DNA of 64,000 nucleotides, taken from NCBI GenBank assembly GCA_022829145.1, contig CM040763.1, positions 1,275,342 to 1,339,341 on the forward strand, written 5' to 3'. Positions within the stretch are counted from its first letter, which is position 1. The number at the start of each line of letters is the position of its first letter. The DNA comes from Albula goreensis (lineage: Eukaryota; Chordata; Actinopteri; Albuliformes; Albulidae). The notes under the pieces are model-generated. The model did not search any database. It was not told the origin of the DNA and worked only from the letters and a program-made list of their open reading frames with translations. The position numbers and the translations under genes were made by a program. Positions 12,838-25,345 of this stretch are shown here, piece by piece.

Positions 12838-13445
12838 GGTGACAGGCCTCCAGGCTGCAGGTAGTGGGGTAGGCTCCAGGCTGCAGGCTGAAGGCAGTGT
12901 TGTAGGCTCCAGGCTGTAGGCAGTGGGGCAGGCTCCAGGCTCCAGGCTGAAGGCATTGGGGCTGTGGGGTAGGCTGCAGGCTCTAGGCTGTGGGGTAGAC
13001 TCCAGGCTCCAGGCTGCAGGCAGTAGGGCTGTGGGGTAGGCTCCAGGCTGCAGGCAGTGGGGCAGGCTCCAAGCTGCAGGCTGAAGGCATTGGGGCTGTG
13101 GGGTAGGCTCCAGGCTGCAGGCTGCAGGCATTGGGGCTGTGGGGTAGGCTCCAGGCTGCAGGCAATGGGGCAGGCTCCAGGCTCCAGGCTGCTGGTTGAA
13201 GGCACTGGGGCTGTGGGGTAGGCTCCAGGCTGCAGGCTGAAGGCACTGGGGCTGTGGGGTAGGCTCCAGGCTTCAGGCTGCAGGCAGTGGGGCAGGCTCC
13301 AGGCTCCAGGCTGCAGGCTGAAGGCATTGGGCTGTGGGGTAGGCTCCAGGCTTCAGGCTGCAGGCAGTGGGGCAGGCTCCAGGCTCCAGGCTCCAGGCTG
13401 CAGGCTGAAGGCATTGGGCTGTGGGGTAGGCTCCAGGCTGTTGGC
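12838..13445. repeat. GC-rich minisatellite of nested GGCTCCAGGCTGCAGGC units
   Basis: About 600 bp of tandem sequence is built from 7-bp-like modules (aggctcc, aggctgc, aggctga) combined into larger blocks ending in ggggctgtggggtaggct. Copy spacing is irregular, showing higher-order rearrangement. Proline/leucine-rich open frames on the minus strand (PQPQCLQPAAWSLPHC-type) are by-products. Confidence 0.95.
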
Positions 13446-13580
13446 CATTGTTAGCTGGGACTCATTTGAATAGCTGTCAGTATACTCTGTGTGCGAGTCA
13501 GTGCTATTTGCATTTGTTCCAGTCACAAAGGTTTACAGGTCAATCAAAGCATGCTAAAAAAACTTTATTCTTTCTTTCTG

Positions 13581-13612
<32 letters not shown>

Positions 13613-15235
13613 TTCTCTTCACTACTGCATCTTCTATGCTTGTCAGGCACCTTATAATTCAGCATTCCTCTTTTTTACACTTGTCTCTCCCCTGCTTTTT
13701 CCTTCCTCCTCTGTCTCCCTGCCATCCTTTCACATTCCCTCTTACTTTCTTGGCCCCTGCCTCTCTCTCTCTGTTTCTTTCCCCTCTTTTCTCCCTCCCT
13801 GCCTCCCCCTCTCACTCAGTTTAAGTGCATGTGTAGCGGTAAGATGGGGGGGCCGGGGTACCTTTGTTGGAGGCTGGGCTGGGCGGGTGCTGGCTGGCAT
13901 AAGATGGAGGAGGGGAGGGACTCTTTGCCAGCCGTTCATTACAGAGCCCAAAGCCCAGTGCCAAGTGCCATGCAGTCTGTGTGTGTGCCAGCGCTGAAGC
14001 ACAGCCCCGAACGAGGGCACAGAGCTCACAGCAAACGCCCATAACCATGCCATGCGTCCCAAACACCCTGCCCGTGTGTTTCACTGCACCGTCTGTGAGT
14101 GTGTGCGTCCACCATGTCTTTCTGTATGTGTGTGTGTGTGCGTACACGTGTCATGGTTTTCTGTGTGTGTGCATGTGCCTATGTGTACATGTGTCGTGGT
14201 TTTCTGTGTGTGTGTGTGTGTCCCAGGGAGGAGACACTGTTCATGTCCATCCATACTGTCCTTTCCCAGTGTAATTTCTCAATGCAACCTCCCAGTGTGG
14301 TTTCTTAGTGTAATTTCCTGACTCTGGGATGTTAATCGTTTTGCTTCATTTCATGAAATACTGATGCACGAAGTACTTGTTCATTCTCTTGCTTAAAATG
14401 AAGAAAAATAAGACATAATTATGGTTGGCCTTATCCCTTACAGAATATTTTCTGAAAATCAAAAGATTTTGATTTGAAAAGTCAAAGAGGAAACGTCTGC
14501 ATGGTTTGAATTTCTGAAATACCACATTTTTTTTAAAAATCTGGGTTTGACAAGTCAACACAACATTTGGGCTTAAATGACATAGGAAATGTTTGTAATG
14601 TTAATGTGCTTTCGAAAATAAAAGAAGCAAAAATGAAATAAAATGGAGAATGTAAGAAGCATGCAGGTTTCGATACCGCAGATAATGCGCCAGGATCAAT
14701 GGGGGGGTGTGCTCAGACTTTTCTCCCCCTCTCAGGATTGTGCGCTGCTGAAGATGGCCACAGGGAGGCGCTGTGTGTGCCCTGGGGGAGGGGGGGGGGC
14801 TCAGCGCTGCCAGACGCAGACGTGGGCCGTCCCCTCTGAGACGTGTGAAATTCTGCGCACAAAGGAGCGTGCTCATCTGCATTTCTAGCCGGTGGAGGGG
14901 CCTTTTGTTGCATGTCTGCATGCACATGGCCCCGCCTCCTGCCCCCACCCCCACCCAGCCCGCACAGTCTCACAGACCTGTCTGCGCCACACTCCGCTCA
15001 GATACAACAACTTTATTTAAAAAAATGTGAACAAACACAAAAATAAAAAAAGAGCATCGTCACTCGGACGGGGAAATGCACCTTTTAGTCGAGCTGCAGT
15101 TGTGAGGTGCCCCCCGCCTCACTGCCCACCCCACCGCCACCCCCACCCCCCTCGTTTGCCCTTGACAGATAGGCAGACTGGCAAAGGCAAGGGCTTGGCA
15201 CTTTGCCCGTTTCTCACCCGATAATATGGGCAAAG
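13446..15235. other. Non-coding DNA with CT and TG tracts and CG-rich patches
   Basis: Contains a CT tract (about 13566-13618), pyrimidine-rich DNA to 13820, TG-rich DNA (about 14098-14222) and GC-richer stretches at 13845-13930 and 14700-14960, including a G9 run near 14791. No gene was recognised. Confidence 0.55.
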
Positions 15236-15430
15236 GCTCACACACTCTCACACTCACACACACACACACTTTCACACTCACACACACACAAACACACTCA
15301 CGCACATACTCACACACACACACACACTCTCACACACATACACGCACACACACACACTCTCTCACACACATACACGCACACGCCCACACACTCTCTCACA
15401 CACACACACACACACTCACACGCACACAAA
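15236..15430. repeat. CA/CTCACA compound microsatellite
   Basis: About 195 bp of (CA)n broken by regular ctctcacac and catacacgcac blocks. Confidence 0.95.
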
Positions 15431-18400
15431 ATGTCGCTGCAGTAATAAAACCTCGTTTCTCTGGAACATTGAGAAAAGCTGCTATTAACATCACGTTAGA
15501 CGATGAAGTCACACTGACCGTTCACAGCTGCTGATGTCAGGTTTATATTTATGAATCAAACTCAAAAACGAGACATAAGACCTTTATTTATGATTGGTAG
15601 GATGTATACAGGACGGCCGAATGCGTTCTTGAATTCCCATGTGATCTGACATGGCCAGTGCAGCATCTGTTTTGATCTTGATCATGTATTTTATTTAAAT
15701 ATTTTTGATGATGTACTTTACTTCCATAAGGGACACCAGCCACACAAAAACATATGTGACACCCTCTCCTCCAATGGTAGTCATGTCTCTTTCCATTGCC
15801 CCAGTCCTGCCTAACACTGCCTAAATATACTGAAATAGCTTACATCTGTTCACATTGCAGAGGCGGTTTTTACATATATTGCACAGAATATATAGATAGA
15901 TAAAATACTTGGTGAAAGATATTTATCATACTTTCCAATGTGTCCACTTGTTTAATATTGTGTATTGCAGAATGTTGTGTTTCCGTTAGGGAGTGCCCAC
16001 GCCATAAGGGACAGGCGCAGGGAGGGCAGATTTCTGTGCCGGGGTGGGGGGCGGGTGGGGGGCTAGCAGGGCAGTGCGCTCCTGGTTATTTTTAAACTTG
16101 TGGCAGAGCGCCAAGCTCCACAGATCTTTTGTAAGGTGTTGGTTGGCAAAGGTGTAGTACCTCCCTCAGCCACCGGGGGCAGTGCACTATCCACAGCAGT
16201 TCCTGTTAATGGCCAAGACTCCCTAAAGAGGCTCAATCCAAGAAGTCAGTTACTGAAAGGATCATATAAAATATTAAAACAGTACAATAAATAATAAAAT
16301 ATGAAAGCTAAACTACTATTGGATTAAGGTGACTTCCATTTAGGATTCTCAATACAGCTAAAAAAAAAAAAAAAAAAAAAAGGTTGGTCATATTAATTTC
16401 ATGTAGACAAAAATAGGTTGTTTTTGACTGCATATTTTAATACAGAGAGATTTAGTGTAAATATATATCTGTTTGAACACCTGTGTCAAGGTGATAAGTG
16501 TGTCTGTGCGTGTGTGTGTGTTTGAGCTTGCTTGTGAGGCAGGTATGTGTATAACGTCTGTTAAAAATAGCTGTTACCTTCTCTGCTTAAGCGGGCAAAC
16601 CATTATTTCATTTTAAACAAACAAAAAGCACAGATGTGCAAATATTTGCACACAATAATGTAATGCATAATATTTATATGTTGTGACAGAATTATAATAA
16701 TTTATACTTGCCATGCCCTTGTGAAGTAAAATAGATGTTTAATATATAATAATAGATTGCTATTGTAATAATATAATATGAATATATTATTGGAGGTAAT
16801 TAATAATAATCTAAATAAATCCATCCACCATGCTTTGATCAAAAATGTTTTTGGAGCACTTTATATTGTCATTTTGTCAGTTAAGCACTGTGTAGCACAA
16901 AAAATCAGAAAACCAGTCTTACCAGAAAATGTTTTGAAAAAGCATATCATTTTTAAAAACAAATAGGTCTGTTCATATCAATAAATCTATGAAGCCATTT
17001 AAATATAGTGCAAATGACATGGATCATAAAAGTAAAATAAAGTCAAAATTCTTCCATTTTTAAAAGCACAGTTTTGCCTTACAGAGTGTAGAAGAAATTG
17101 TTTGGTATTTGTCAAAGCTGTATTTGTTCAGAGTCTGTTTGCTTCAGTTCTTTTCTAAAGAACGTTCACAGAGAATGGCAGAGTGTGCTTCGATGGGAAG
17201 TGACTTAATTTGTAGACGGTTTTGGGCTTTTATGGCCGTGGCAGTTGCTCTGAGGTAGCTGTTGAATTTGGACACAGAATTTATCTGTTGATTTGAAACA
17301 GCTCGGAAGCACCAGAGCACTGTTTTGTAATCGCTAACATGTTCCGAGCGCAGTAAAACTCAGACAAAAGTGAATTAAACAGCTTTGACGTTTTCGCACA
17401 TAAAGTTTTGAGCCGAAGGGGCTTTGGAACCCATGACCCTCTGGTCAAAGTCTTTATCTCTTAATGAAGGAATGTGACGGCTGTGTTATAAATGAGCCGG
17501 AGGTCTAGCGGAGGATCCAGGTGTAGATTCATGAGCCTTCAGGTATGACTGTCCTGGCTGGTTTCATGGCTGAAGCTCTCAGTTTCATGCTTTCCTAAAA
17601 TGATGGTCTGACTGTAAACGTAAGCACTTTATACGTCTGATTTAATTATGTAACTTTTTTGGCATTTTAATTTTACCAAACGATGCACTTTTTTGCAGAT
17701 TTATGGACAGTTTGAGAATTGCTCGGTTTATACGGACTGTAGTTATATAATGGATGGTCGTACCTAACCTGCAAATACATCACTCAGTATTATGTCATTA
17801 CATCATTTTCTGTCTTTTTTATTGTGCCACCTTTACAATATATGAATGTTATTTACATCAAAAGTGCATTCCTCACAATTTTCATTTTAAAATCACAGAA
17901 AGTGCTCAGAAAATGCAGGTAAAATTGTACCAAAAAAAGCTTTACAAAAAAAGCAACCTGTATCTGCATGTACTGATAAACTTACTCTTTAATATTGATG
18001 TTTTTTTGTATTAATTCCATCAGTGTAATTCGGCAGTCAGTATGGACTCACTATCCCTGGTCTAACGTGCACCACTGAGGTCATTTCATACAAAGTCACG
18101 GGCAAAAACAGACCTGTAACTCAAAATACCTGACATGCACTCAAAAAAACAAACCCTTGATAATACGGCATTCAAAGTTAAAATTTCATCAGAAACTCAT
18201 GGAAATTATATATATATATATATAAATTATTATGTTGCATTTCAGGAAATGAGTTGAGACTTTTATTTTGAGAGACTTACAGCTTGAAGACAAGTGCGTA
18301 ACTCAGGCGCTCGCTGCAACAGTCCTCTTGCAGAGGGAAGCATCGTCCCCAAGAGACCAGACATGTGGAAACATGAGATTCAGCTGGAAATCTGTTGATT

Positions 18401-18814
18401 GTTTGCCTGTCACAGAAATAAATAATTAACAATGAAATTAATGTTGTGAAGCCATGGGACTGGAGTAGGAATGCTTGTTCAGAATGATTGAGTTAGAGCA
18501 GGGAACGCGATCACTCGCTGCTTTTGGCCAAAGCTCTGCTGTGGTGTTCGGTCAGTCTGGTCATTACCGGGCCCTAACGCCATTTTGTGCCGTTTGGTGA
18601 ATTTTGTGCATGCGGGCTGTGACTCGGGCTGCGCCTAACCGCCTGGGGTATGGCAGGGATTCAGTTTCGGTGATTAACCTGTATGCAAATGCTCCTGCAA
18701 GTCCCTGGCAGGTCACTGACTCTGTACCCATGAGAAAGGTAATTACCCCTCGCTGCTACTGTGAATTTGCAGCTGTATAAATGTGTTATAGGCAGAGTAA
18801 GACGACATCTGCTT
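15431..18814. other. AT-rich, repeat-poor non-coding DNA
   Basis: Long AT-rich sequence with a poly(A) run of about 21 at 16361-16381 and a short AT run near 18208-18225. Few repeats and no coding signal are present. Such regions in vertebrates often carry conserved non-coding enhancers, but conservation cannot be judged from one sequence. Confidence 0.5.
16041..16062 (+). other. Potential G-quadruplex
   Basis: Four G runs (4, 6, 3 and 6 Gs) separated by single T, C and T bases fit the intramolecular G-quadruplex pattern with very short loops. It lies in a small GC-rich island (about 15985-16085) within AT-rich DNA. Confidence 0.6.
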
Positions 18815-18970
18815 AGGGCTTACATTTACACTACATTTTGGCACTTTAGGTTTTGTGCATTTGCAAAAGTGTATTTGTAAGTATCTTTGCCGAAGGGTAC
18901 AATGGCAGTGCCCTACCTATGGAATCGAACCCTCAACCCCTGATATTAAGTAACTCGGCCACCACAAATG
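18815..18970 (-). mobile_element. tRNA-related SINE fragment
   Basis: Contains a reversed Pol III B-box-like block (ggaatcgaaccc near 18921) preceded by gaagggtacaatggcagtgccctacc, which matches the body of a dispersed repeat common in fish genomes. The 5' part (ttacatttacactacatttt) is diverged. Boundaries are approximate. Confidence 0.6.
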
Positions 18971-20099
18971 CTTTTCCCACATGGCGCTACGTGGCACATG
19001 TATGGCCCTGGGTGCTAGTGCATGTGGAGGGCGTGGCACGGGGCAAACTGAGCATGTGCGGGACCTGTCTGTCTGTTGGCGTGGAGCATCGGCATGGGGG
19101 AAAGTAAAAACAAAACTACCGTCGGTGTGTCGTATTAGCAGGGACGCTTCCCGATGACTCCGCTCCTGCATACAGGTACAGATACAGCGCGCCCGCCTGC
19201 TCACACACACTATATATCCTGAGAAAACTGCGTTATCCCATCCTATTGAACATGTACTATGTTGGAATGTTTTTTTTTGTTTTCCAAAAAACCCTAAAAT
19301 AGCAATCTAAAGATCTAATCTATGTAATCATTTTTTGATCACAATTAAACTGTTAAATCACAGAAAGGCTGTGTAAACGGTGAGAGAAACTGTATTGTCT
19401 CTTGAAACGCAGTTCGGCCCGACAGTAATATATAACATGGATGAATGTATGCGCCAGCGATGAAAGAGTCACATCCACACAGTTGATATTGAAATAGTTT
19501 TATAATACAGTGAAACGGCCGTGACTGTCAGTTGCAGTTGTTTTAGTTGTTACCGCATGTTATGAGAGGCAGACCCGCCTAAGAGCACAGGGGTTAGCCC
19601 CTGCTAGCGGGGCTTAGGGCTCACCGCTCGCACTCTTAAAGCTCCATAACAGCACGTTTCTTTGATAGGTCGTAAAATAAGCCTGTTTTTATCTGTTTCA
19701 GTGCGTCTGGTGAGTTCAGGGAGAGCGGCTGTTGGAAATCATGAAGGTTTTAGCTCATCAAGATGTTTTCTTGAGTTAGATAATGATAGAAAAAAAGACG
19801 AAGGAAAAAAGCGAATGAGTGCAGAACAGTGTCTTGGTTGTAAGCTGAGTCACAGTGTGGTCAGTGTTTTTCTCTGTTAATCACTGTGAAGATGTGCTGC
19901 TAGGTTAGTGCTTTTGAAATGTGAAAAACCTATGATTACGTGCCAGTCATACAACATGATAACATCTGAGAAAAGTGTTTACTTTTACAATTAATTACCG
20001 TTGGAATATGAATTTAAATTTTCTTACCAACTTTGTTTAATTTTTGTAATTATGAAATGAGCTTACTGTGTTCAGTAAATCTTGAGGTGTGAGTATTCT
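18971..20099. other. Non-coding DNA
   Basis: No gene, RNA or clear repeat was recognised. Mixed GC content. Confidence 0.5.
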
Positions 20100-20363
20100 T
20101 TGAGTAGATGGCGATTGATTTCCCATCTTCCCTCCTCCTGAGCACTCTCTCCGGTCTCTGCTCGGTCGAGCCGTTTCACGGGGCAGGGGCAGGCTGGCCG
20201 CAGTGTGCCCTGCATTTCAAGCACTCGCCCCGTTCCTCCCACCATGCATTGCAGCGCAGCGCAGAGAAACGGCGATCGACACTGACCGTGGATGCCGTCC
20301 ACCTCCCCGCTCAGTCCCCTTGCCCTCTGCGCTATAAGAACTAAGGTTGAGCTGCCAGGTCAT
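20100..20363 (+). promoter_or_regulatory. TATA-type promoter candidate
   Basis: GC-rich DNA with CpGs contains TATAAGAA at 20333-20340. It is followed about 350 bp later by a consensus splice donor. A start near 20360-20370 is expected from the usual 25-30 bp TATA spacing. This could be an upstream promoter of the let-7 host transcript 35 kb downstream, or of a separate lncRNA. Motif evidence only. Confidence 0.4.
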
Positions 20364-20692
20364 CTCTCCCGACCTCCGTCAGTCCGTACCGAAGAGCAGG
20401 ACCCGTCTGTTTTCTGCTCCTTTCTTAATGAGACTGGGCCCTGTCTCCTCTCTTAGCTTATCGGCGTTGTGCGCAGTGAAATATCTGCCCGGGATCCTGG
20501 GGGAGACACAATGTGCAGCTTCACCGAGTGCCAAGGGGGAGAGAGAGAGAGGGAGCCCGTCCCGGTCTGGACCTGCCTGAGCTGAGAGACACGCAGGGGG
20601 ACGGGAGCTGCGTTTCGGAGAGGGCCACTTCCCCGCAAAACCTCTTTCCCCTTATCTTCAGTCCTCTGCGGACCCTTCAGACGGCTGTCGAG
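20364..20692 (+). ncRNA. Candidate first exon of a spliced non-coding transcript
   Basis: Starts at the site predicted from the TATA box and ends with CGAG followed by a perfect GTGAGT donor at 20693-20698. GC content falls sharply immediately after the donor, which supports an exon/intron edge. Short frames inside (77 and 100 codons) have no known homology, so a 5' non-coding exon is preferred. Confidence 0.4.
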
Positions 20693-20698
20693 GTGAGT

Positions 20699-23600
20699 TT
20701 GCACGTTGGGAGTGTGTTACTTATTCTTTTATCCTCAATCTTACAAGAGTTGAAAAGCGACAGAATAAACATTTTACAAACATCCCATGTTTCACTCGTG
20801 AATAAGTATAGGTGACAGTTTGGTAACTGCTGCACCGAAATGATTTAAATTTTCCTAAGACGCATATTTGAAAATTTCTGGATATGATGAATATTTTCAA
20901 TTCAGTGTTCTTTAAGCTTTAAAAATATGAGTACATGTCCATATTTCGCTTTGATGTGCAGTCACATAAGGGACTTTAGAATAGCCGCCATGGACAGGTA
21001 AGTGTTAACTGAGTAATGAAAAACATCTTTTCAGTCATGTTTTGTTTTGTTTTATCATTTTTTAACGTTTGGGTGAAAAATAAAGCCCTGTTCACATTTC
21101 ATGTGTATTTCTCAATATTACCCTTTTAAAAAAAACATATATAAATGATAAACTATTGTTTATCATTAACCACCATAAATATAATTATTAATTCATAATA
21201 ATTCTTAATATATGTAATGAATAAAAGTACTATTCATTTTTCCTGCATATTCTCAGCCAAGTTTTTAACTTCGACTTCAGGTAATTCATACTGTACATGG
21301 TGAACGGCAAATAAATATGTGTACTTTGTATATTCATGCATACAAGGCCTATGAATTTAGCTTGAAAACTTGAAATGTGTGGTTGGCTAGAAAATTAACG
21401 AAATCAGAAAACTAGCACTTCAAATAATTAAAAAATATTTTTTGCATAAACTTCCAAAAATCCATAACATGACGATTTTTCTCAGGTGAACTGTGGTTTT
21501 TACATATTTTATGCTCTGCAGAGAATTGTCGTTTTAAATAGGATCAATTTGTTATTTTCTTTGTGTTTTACATTGCATTCATTTTACATACTCAAATATG
21601 AACATAATTTTATCCACTGTGCCAGTTAAAGCCCACAACATTTACAGTACCTTATGTTAACATACTGAAAAAGCTAAAACACTTTCAGGAATTACACATA
21701 ATGATTTTTTTATAACAAAATTTGGTAGTAGACTATTGGAGAGAAAATAATGTTACTCCTTTTGTGGTCTGCTGTATTAAAGAACCAGCATGACATACAA
21801 TAATGTAACAATAACATGATTTGATATGTAGTCGTGATTTACTAAATTTTATGGTGCGATTGAGTGTTTCCTTGTCTTCGGATTGAAAAATATAACCACA
21901 TGTATCGCACACATTTAGAAAGAGTGGAGAGAGAACAGCAAAAACATTTGTGCCCATTTTAATGACTCCATTCCTGCTGTTCTGATTCTCTTGTACAGTT
22001 AGAACAGGAAGAAAATACAGTTGACTTCACCATGCCTTCAGCCTGTTCACCAGCATTCTGTCAGAGCTAACAGTTATGCCAGTGTGCCGAAATATGTTGC
22101 TTTGTAACGTATCATTTTTTAAAAAATAATCTAATCTTCATTTAATTGTTTTGCAGATATTATATTAAATAGTCTATCTGGTCATAAAGGTTTTGCAACA
22201 TTGTCTCATCTCAGCCAGCGATAGCATTTATCAGTTACAGATCTGTATGTCAGCCCTTGTTTTCTGTGGTGAAATGAGTTGTAATAATTAATATTGAAAC
22301 ACTTGAGAATATTGCGAATATAGCGGGCCGGTACGGCTGTAATGATACATGCTGTAAGGACTCTGTGAGAATGGACTCTGGGCCTGAGCAGCTAGCTCTG
22401 CTAAACACACCACACTATGACATGGATGAATGCTAAATATACTTTTCTCAGACAGTGTGTAAATTAGTTGTGTGGGATAAATACAATTGCACATTCTTTT
22501 TTTTTTTACACTTTTAAGAGTTACGAAGACATGACAGAATATAAAGTACACAATATATACATATTGTTTTATTTATAAATTGTATATAATTTCTGTTTAC
22601 TTTCAATTTTAAAATGGTGGTGTTCATAGTGCAGTGAAATTATGATAATCAGTCAGACGATTGTCAATGCATCTCATAGAATTCTACAATTTTTATTTTG
22701 TAAAACTTTACAAATAATTATGACTTCATTTGTGTTTCAGTTGGACAGTAAATAGTTTGAGAATAAATATCTATTAGTAAAAAAAGGCTGTTTCCACCTT
22801 TGACAAGTACTCTGTAGGATCTGAAAATGCTACAGGAATAGGGTAAAAGTTTACTTTTTAAATGGAAATAAATGGATGCACATAACGAACCCCGTTCTGA
22901 GTGTACCCAAATACATGGAGCCCGTCACACAAACAAATAATAATGTATTTTATCTACATGTGTTTTTTTCTGGAGTATAGTTATAAAAATATATGTACAC
23001 AAATTTAAAACAAGAATGCAATTATTTCTGAGATGTTATCTAACTCTTCAGTGTTTTACATAAATTATTTTTTCTACTAATGTGCTTAATAAAAATATTT
23101 TAAATACAAAAAAAAAATAAGCTCAAATAATGTAGTGGCCAATACAAAATAGTCTGCAATAATTTTCTGGAATAGTTTTAAGGTGTAAGCTTTAAATAAA
23201 TGTAAGAATTGTTTACACAGACTGTGCACGATTAAAATATGTCATTTGGAATGAATAATAAATGTGAACGAATGAATAAATGAAAGTGTACTTTACACTT
23301 GCTCTATTTTGTGCTGCATGCAGATTTCAAACACAGGAAAGACAGATGTATTTTTAAAGTTTAAATTCTATTTAAAAAAAAACATTCTGGTAGGAAAACT
23401 TTTATTATAAAAGGGTCAATTAAATGGTCAGACAGACATATGCATACTATCTTTTCAGTTTTCTTGACTTAGTAAAAAAAAAAAAAAAATGGTGCTTTGG
23501 TGAGGACTGAAAATGAAATTATGACACAAAATTTAAATGCAAAAATATGAATTTACCTTTTACCTGAATGAAGAATGTATCAAAGCGGTGTCCTCGTCGG

Positions 23601-24804
23601 TTAGAGGTGAACATGTAACCATGTCGTACCAGTACAGTGCTCTGCAGTGCTATTCTTATATACTTGTCAGTTCACATTTAAACCTGAAATAACTGAAACC
23701 ATATTTTAAAATGATCCAGTAGAATCTGGATCTCACCTTTTAGCAAACCTCGTCCTCAATGTAATCAGGTACATAAAGTGTGTTTTAGTTTTCAGAAAAT
23801 GAAAACATAATATTTTTTAAAGCATTTAATTTTCCTTTAATTCATTGGCTGTTAATGCAGATATTTAATTTAATTTGGCAACATCAGCCCTGAAAACCTT
23901 TCATGAATTTTGCCTTATTGGAGTCATTCAGCACAGATATATTCGATACTGTATGAAACAGAGCCCAATATAAAAGAAAATGCTATTATTTTAGCTGCAG
24001 CGTCGGTATCATACACTTGAAAATATTTTTTAATTTAAAATGAAATTATGAATAAACCTCTAAATAGCTTGTTGCTTTGCTGGTGAATTCATTTTCCTTT
24101 TTTCTCGCAGTAGTCAAAGGGTTAAATGAATTTTCGAACGAGCACGTTAATCCGAAAAATGTATTAATGGTAGAAGTTGGTGAAGAAATAGAAAAAACTT
24201 TATTGTCATTAATACTCATATCGGTCCCAAAAATATATAGAAGGCAACAAAAAGCATGAGAGGATATTGAACCCAGGCTCTCCAGTGTAAACTGTGACTG
24301 AGACAGCCCTGACGTGGGCAGACCAGAGCACAGTGATGGACTGCCATGTTGTTCTTGTCTCACTCCGTCCTCCATTTTGTGATTTGAATCATTTATAGAC
24401 CCCCATTTTAAGACACAGTCCACAGTGACCACACTCAAGCAGTGCATATAATCAGGTCAATTATCCTCAGTTGTTACACAGCACTGTGTTACTGCTGACC
24501 ACTTTAAATGCAATTAGAGAATTTTACCTTGTGGAAATGGAGTGGGTATTTACTAAGTTTGTACAGATGAACATGGGGTTGTTTTTTTAATTATTTACCT
24601 CACATTTGCAGGGAAAAGGCATTGACAATATTTTATTCCGATAACCAATTACATTTATTGTCAAATCATAATACAGTTATGTGCAGCTATTTTCTACTAC
24701 TAAAAATATTTTAGTTTTACAAGATACATGTCACTGTTGATCCTGCTCCTCTGAACATTTTCTGTTCTTAAGGTCTCAATTCATGCAATGATCTTTTTCT
24801 CACT
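20699..24804. other. AT-rich repeat-poor region
   Basis: About 4 kb of highly AT-rich DNA with poly(A)/poly(T) runs (22496-22507, 23474-23489) and no coding signal. Near 24195-24290 the text aactttattgtcattaat followed by a gaaccc block may be an old repeat fragment. Nothing else was recognised. Confidence 0.5.
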
Positions 24805-24812
24805 CACTCTCA

Positions 24813-24851
<39 letters not shown>

Positions 24852-24870
24852 CCCACACACACACACACGC
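24805..24870. repeat. CA microsatellite
   Basis: Interrupted (CA)n with two tacccac-type interruptions. Confidence 0.9.
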
Positions 24871-25244
24871 TACCCCCGTGTGATGTGCTTAATGTATTAT
24901 TTCTCTGGTTTTGCACGGACGGATTTTATAAAAGGTTTTTTTTGCTATACTGGATGTGTATTTTCCTGTCGTAGTCCAGGCTGGCTTCAGCGCAGCGTGG
25001 GTGAATTTTTCACGTTTTCGGAGCGGCGTTATCGCCTTGCGGTTCGTGGGCGCAGTGTTCTGGAGAGGTGGCGGGTGCTAGCGAGAGTGTCAGGACCGAA
25101 GGCGAGGGGCAGATAACCTCTTAATCCCGTTAACTCCATGTTTTAGTGATCTTCACCTTCCCAAAGTAAACACCGCCAGGCCTCTCAATGGGGCCCACCC
25201 GCACCCGGCCTAATGTTTCTAACACTTTTAACACCTCGGGTCAT
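24871..25244. other. Moderately CpG-rich non-coding DNA
   Basis: CpG density rises at 24990-25110 (gcggcgttatcgccttgcgg). No gene model is supported. Confidence 0.4.
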
Positions 25245-25345
25245 GCCCTTTTGTTCCTCTCTCAATAGGCATTGACCTCTGACCCCTGGAGGTCACGGCC
25301 TTTGTTCTTATCCCAACAGGCAGTGACCCTGGAGGTCCCAGCGGT
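25245..25345. promoter_or_regulatory. Tandemly duplicated SOX/nuclear-receptor motif block
   Basis: Two diverged copies of a roughly 45-55 bp block each contain a SOX/TCF-like site (cttttgttcc, then CCTTTGTTC at 25299-25307), a run ending (a)taggca or acaggca, a TGACC half-site and ctggaggtc. The first copy carries a DR1-type element, TGACCT-C-TGACCC (25273-25285). The arrangement suggests a duplicated enhancer core. Confidence 0.4.

Noticed and set aside
12802-13414. Proline/leucine-rich 109-143-codon frames on the minus strand
   Set aside because: They are translations of the GGCTCCAGGCTGCAGGC-type minisatellite.
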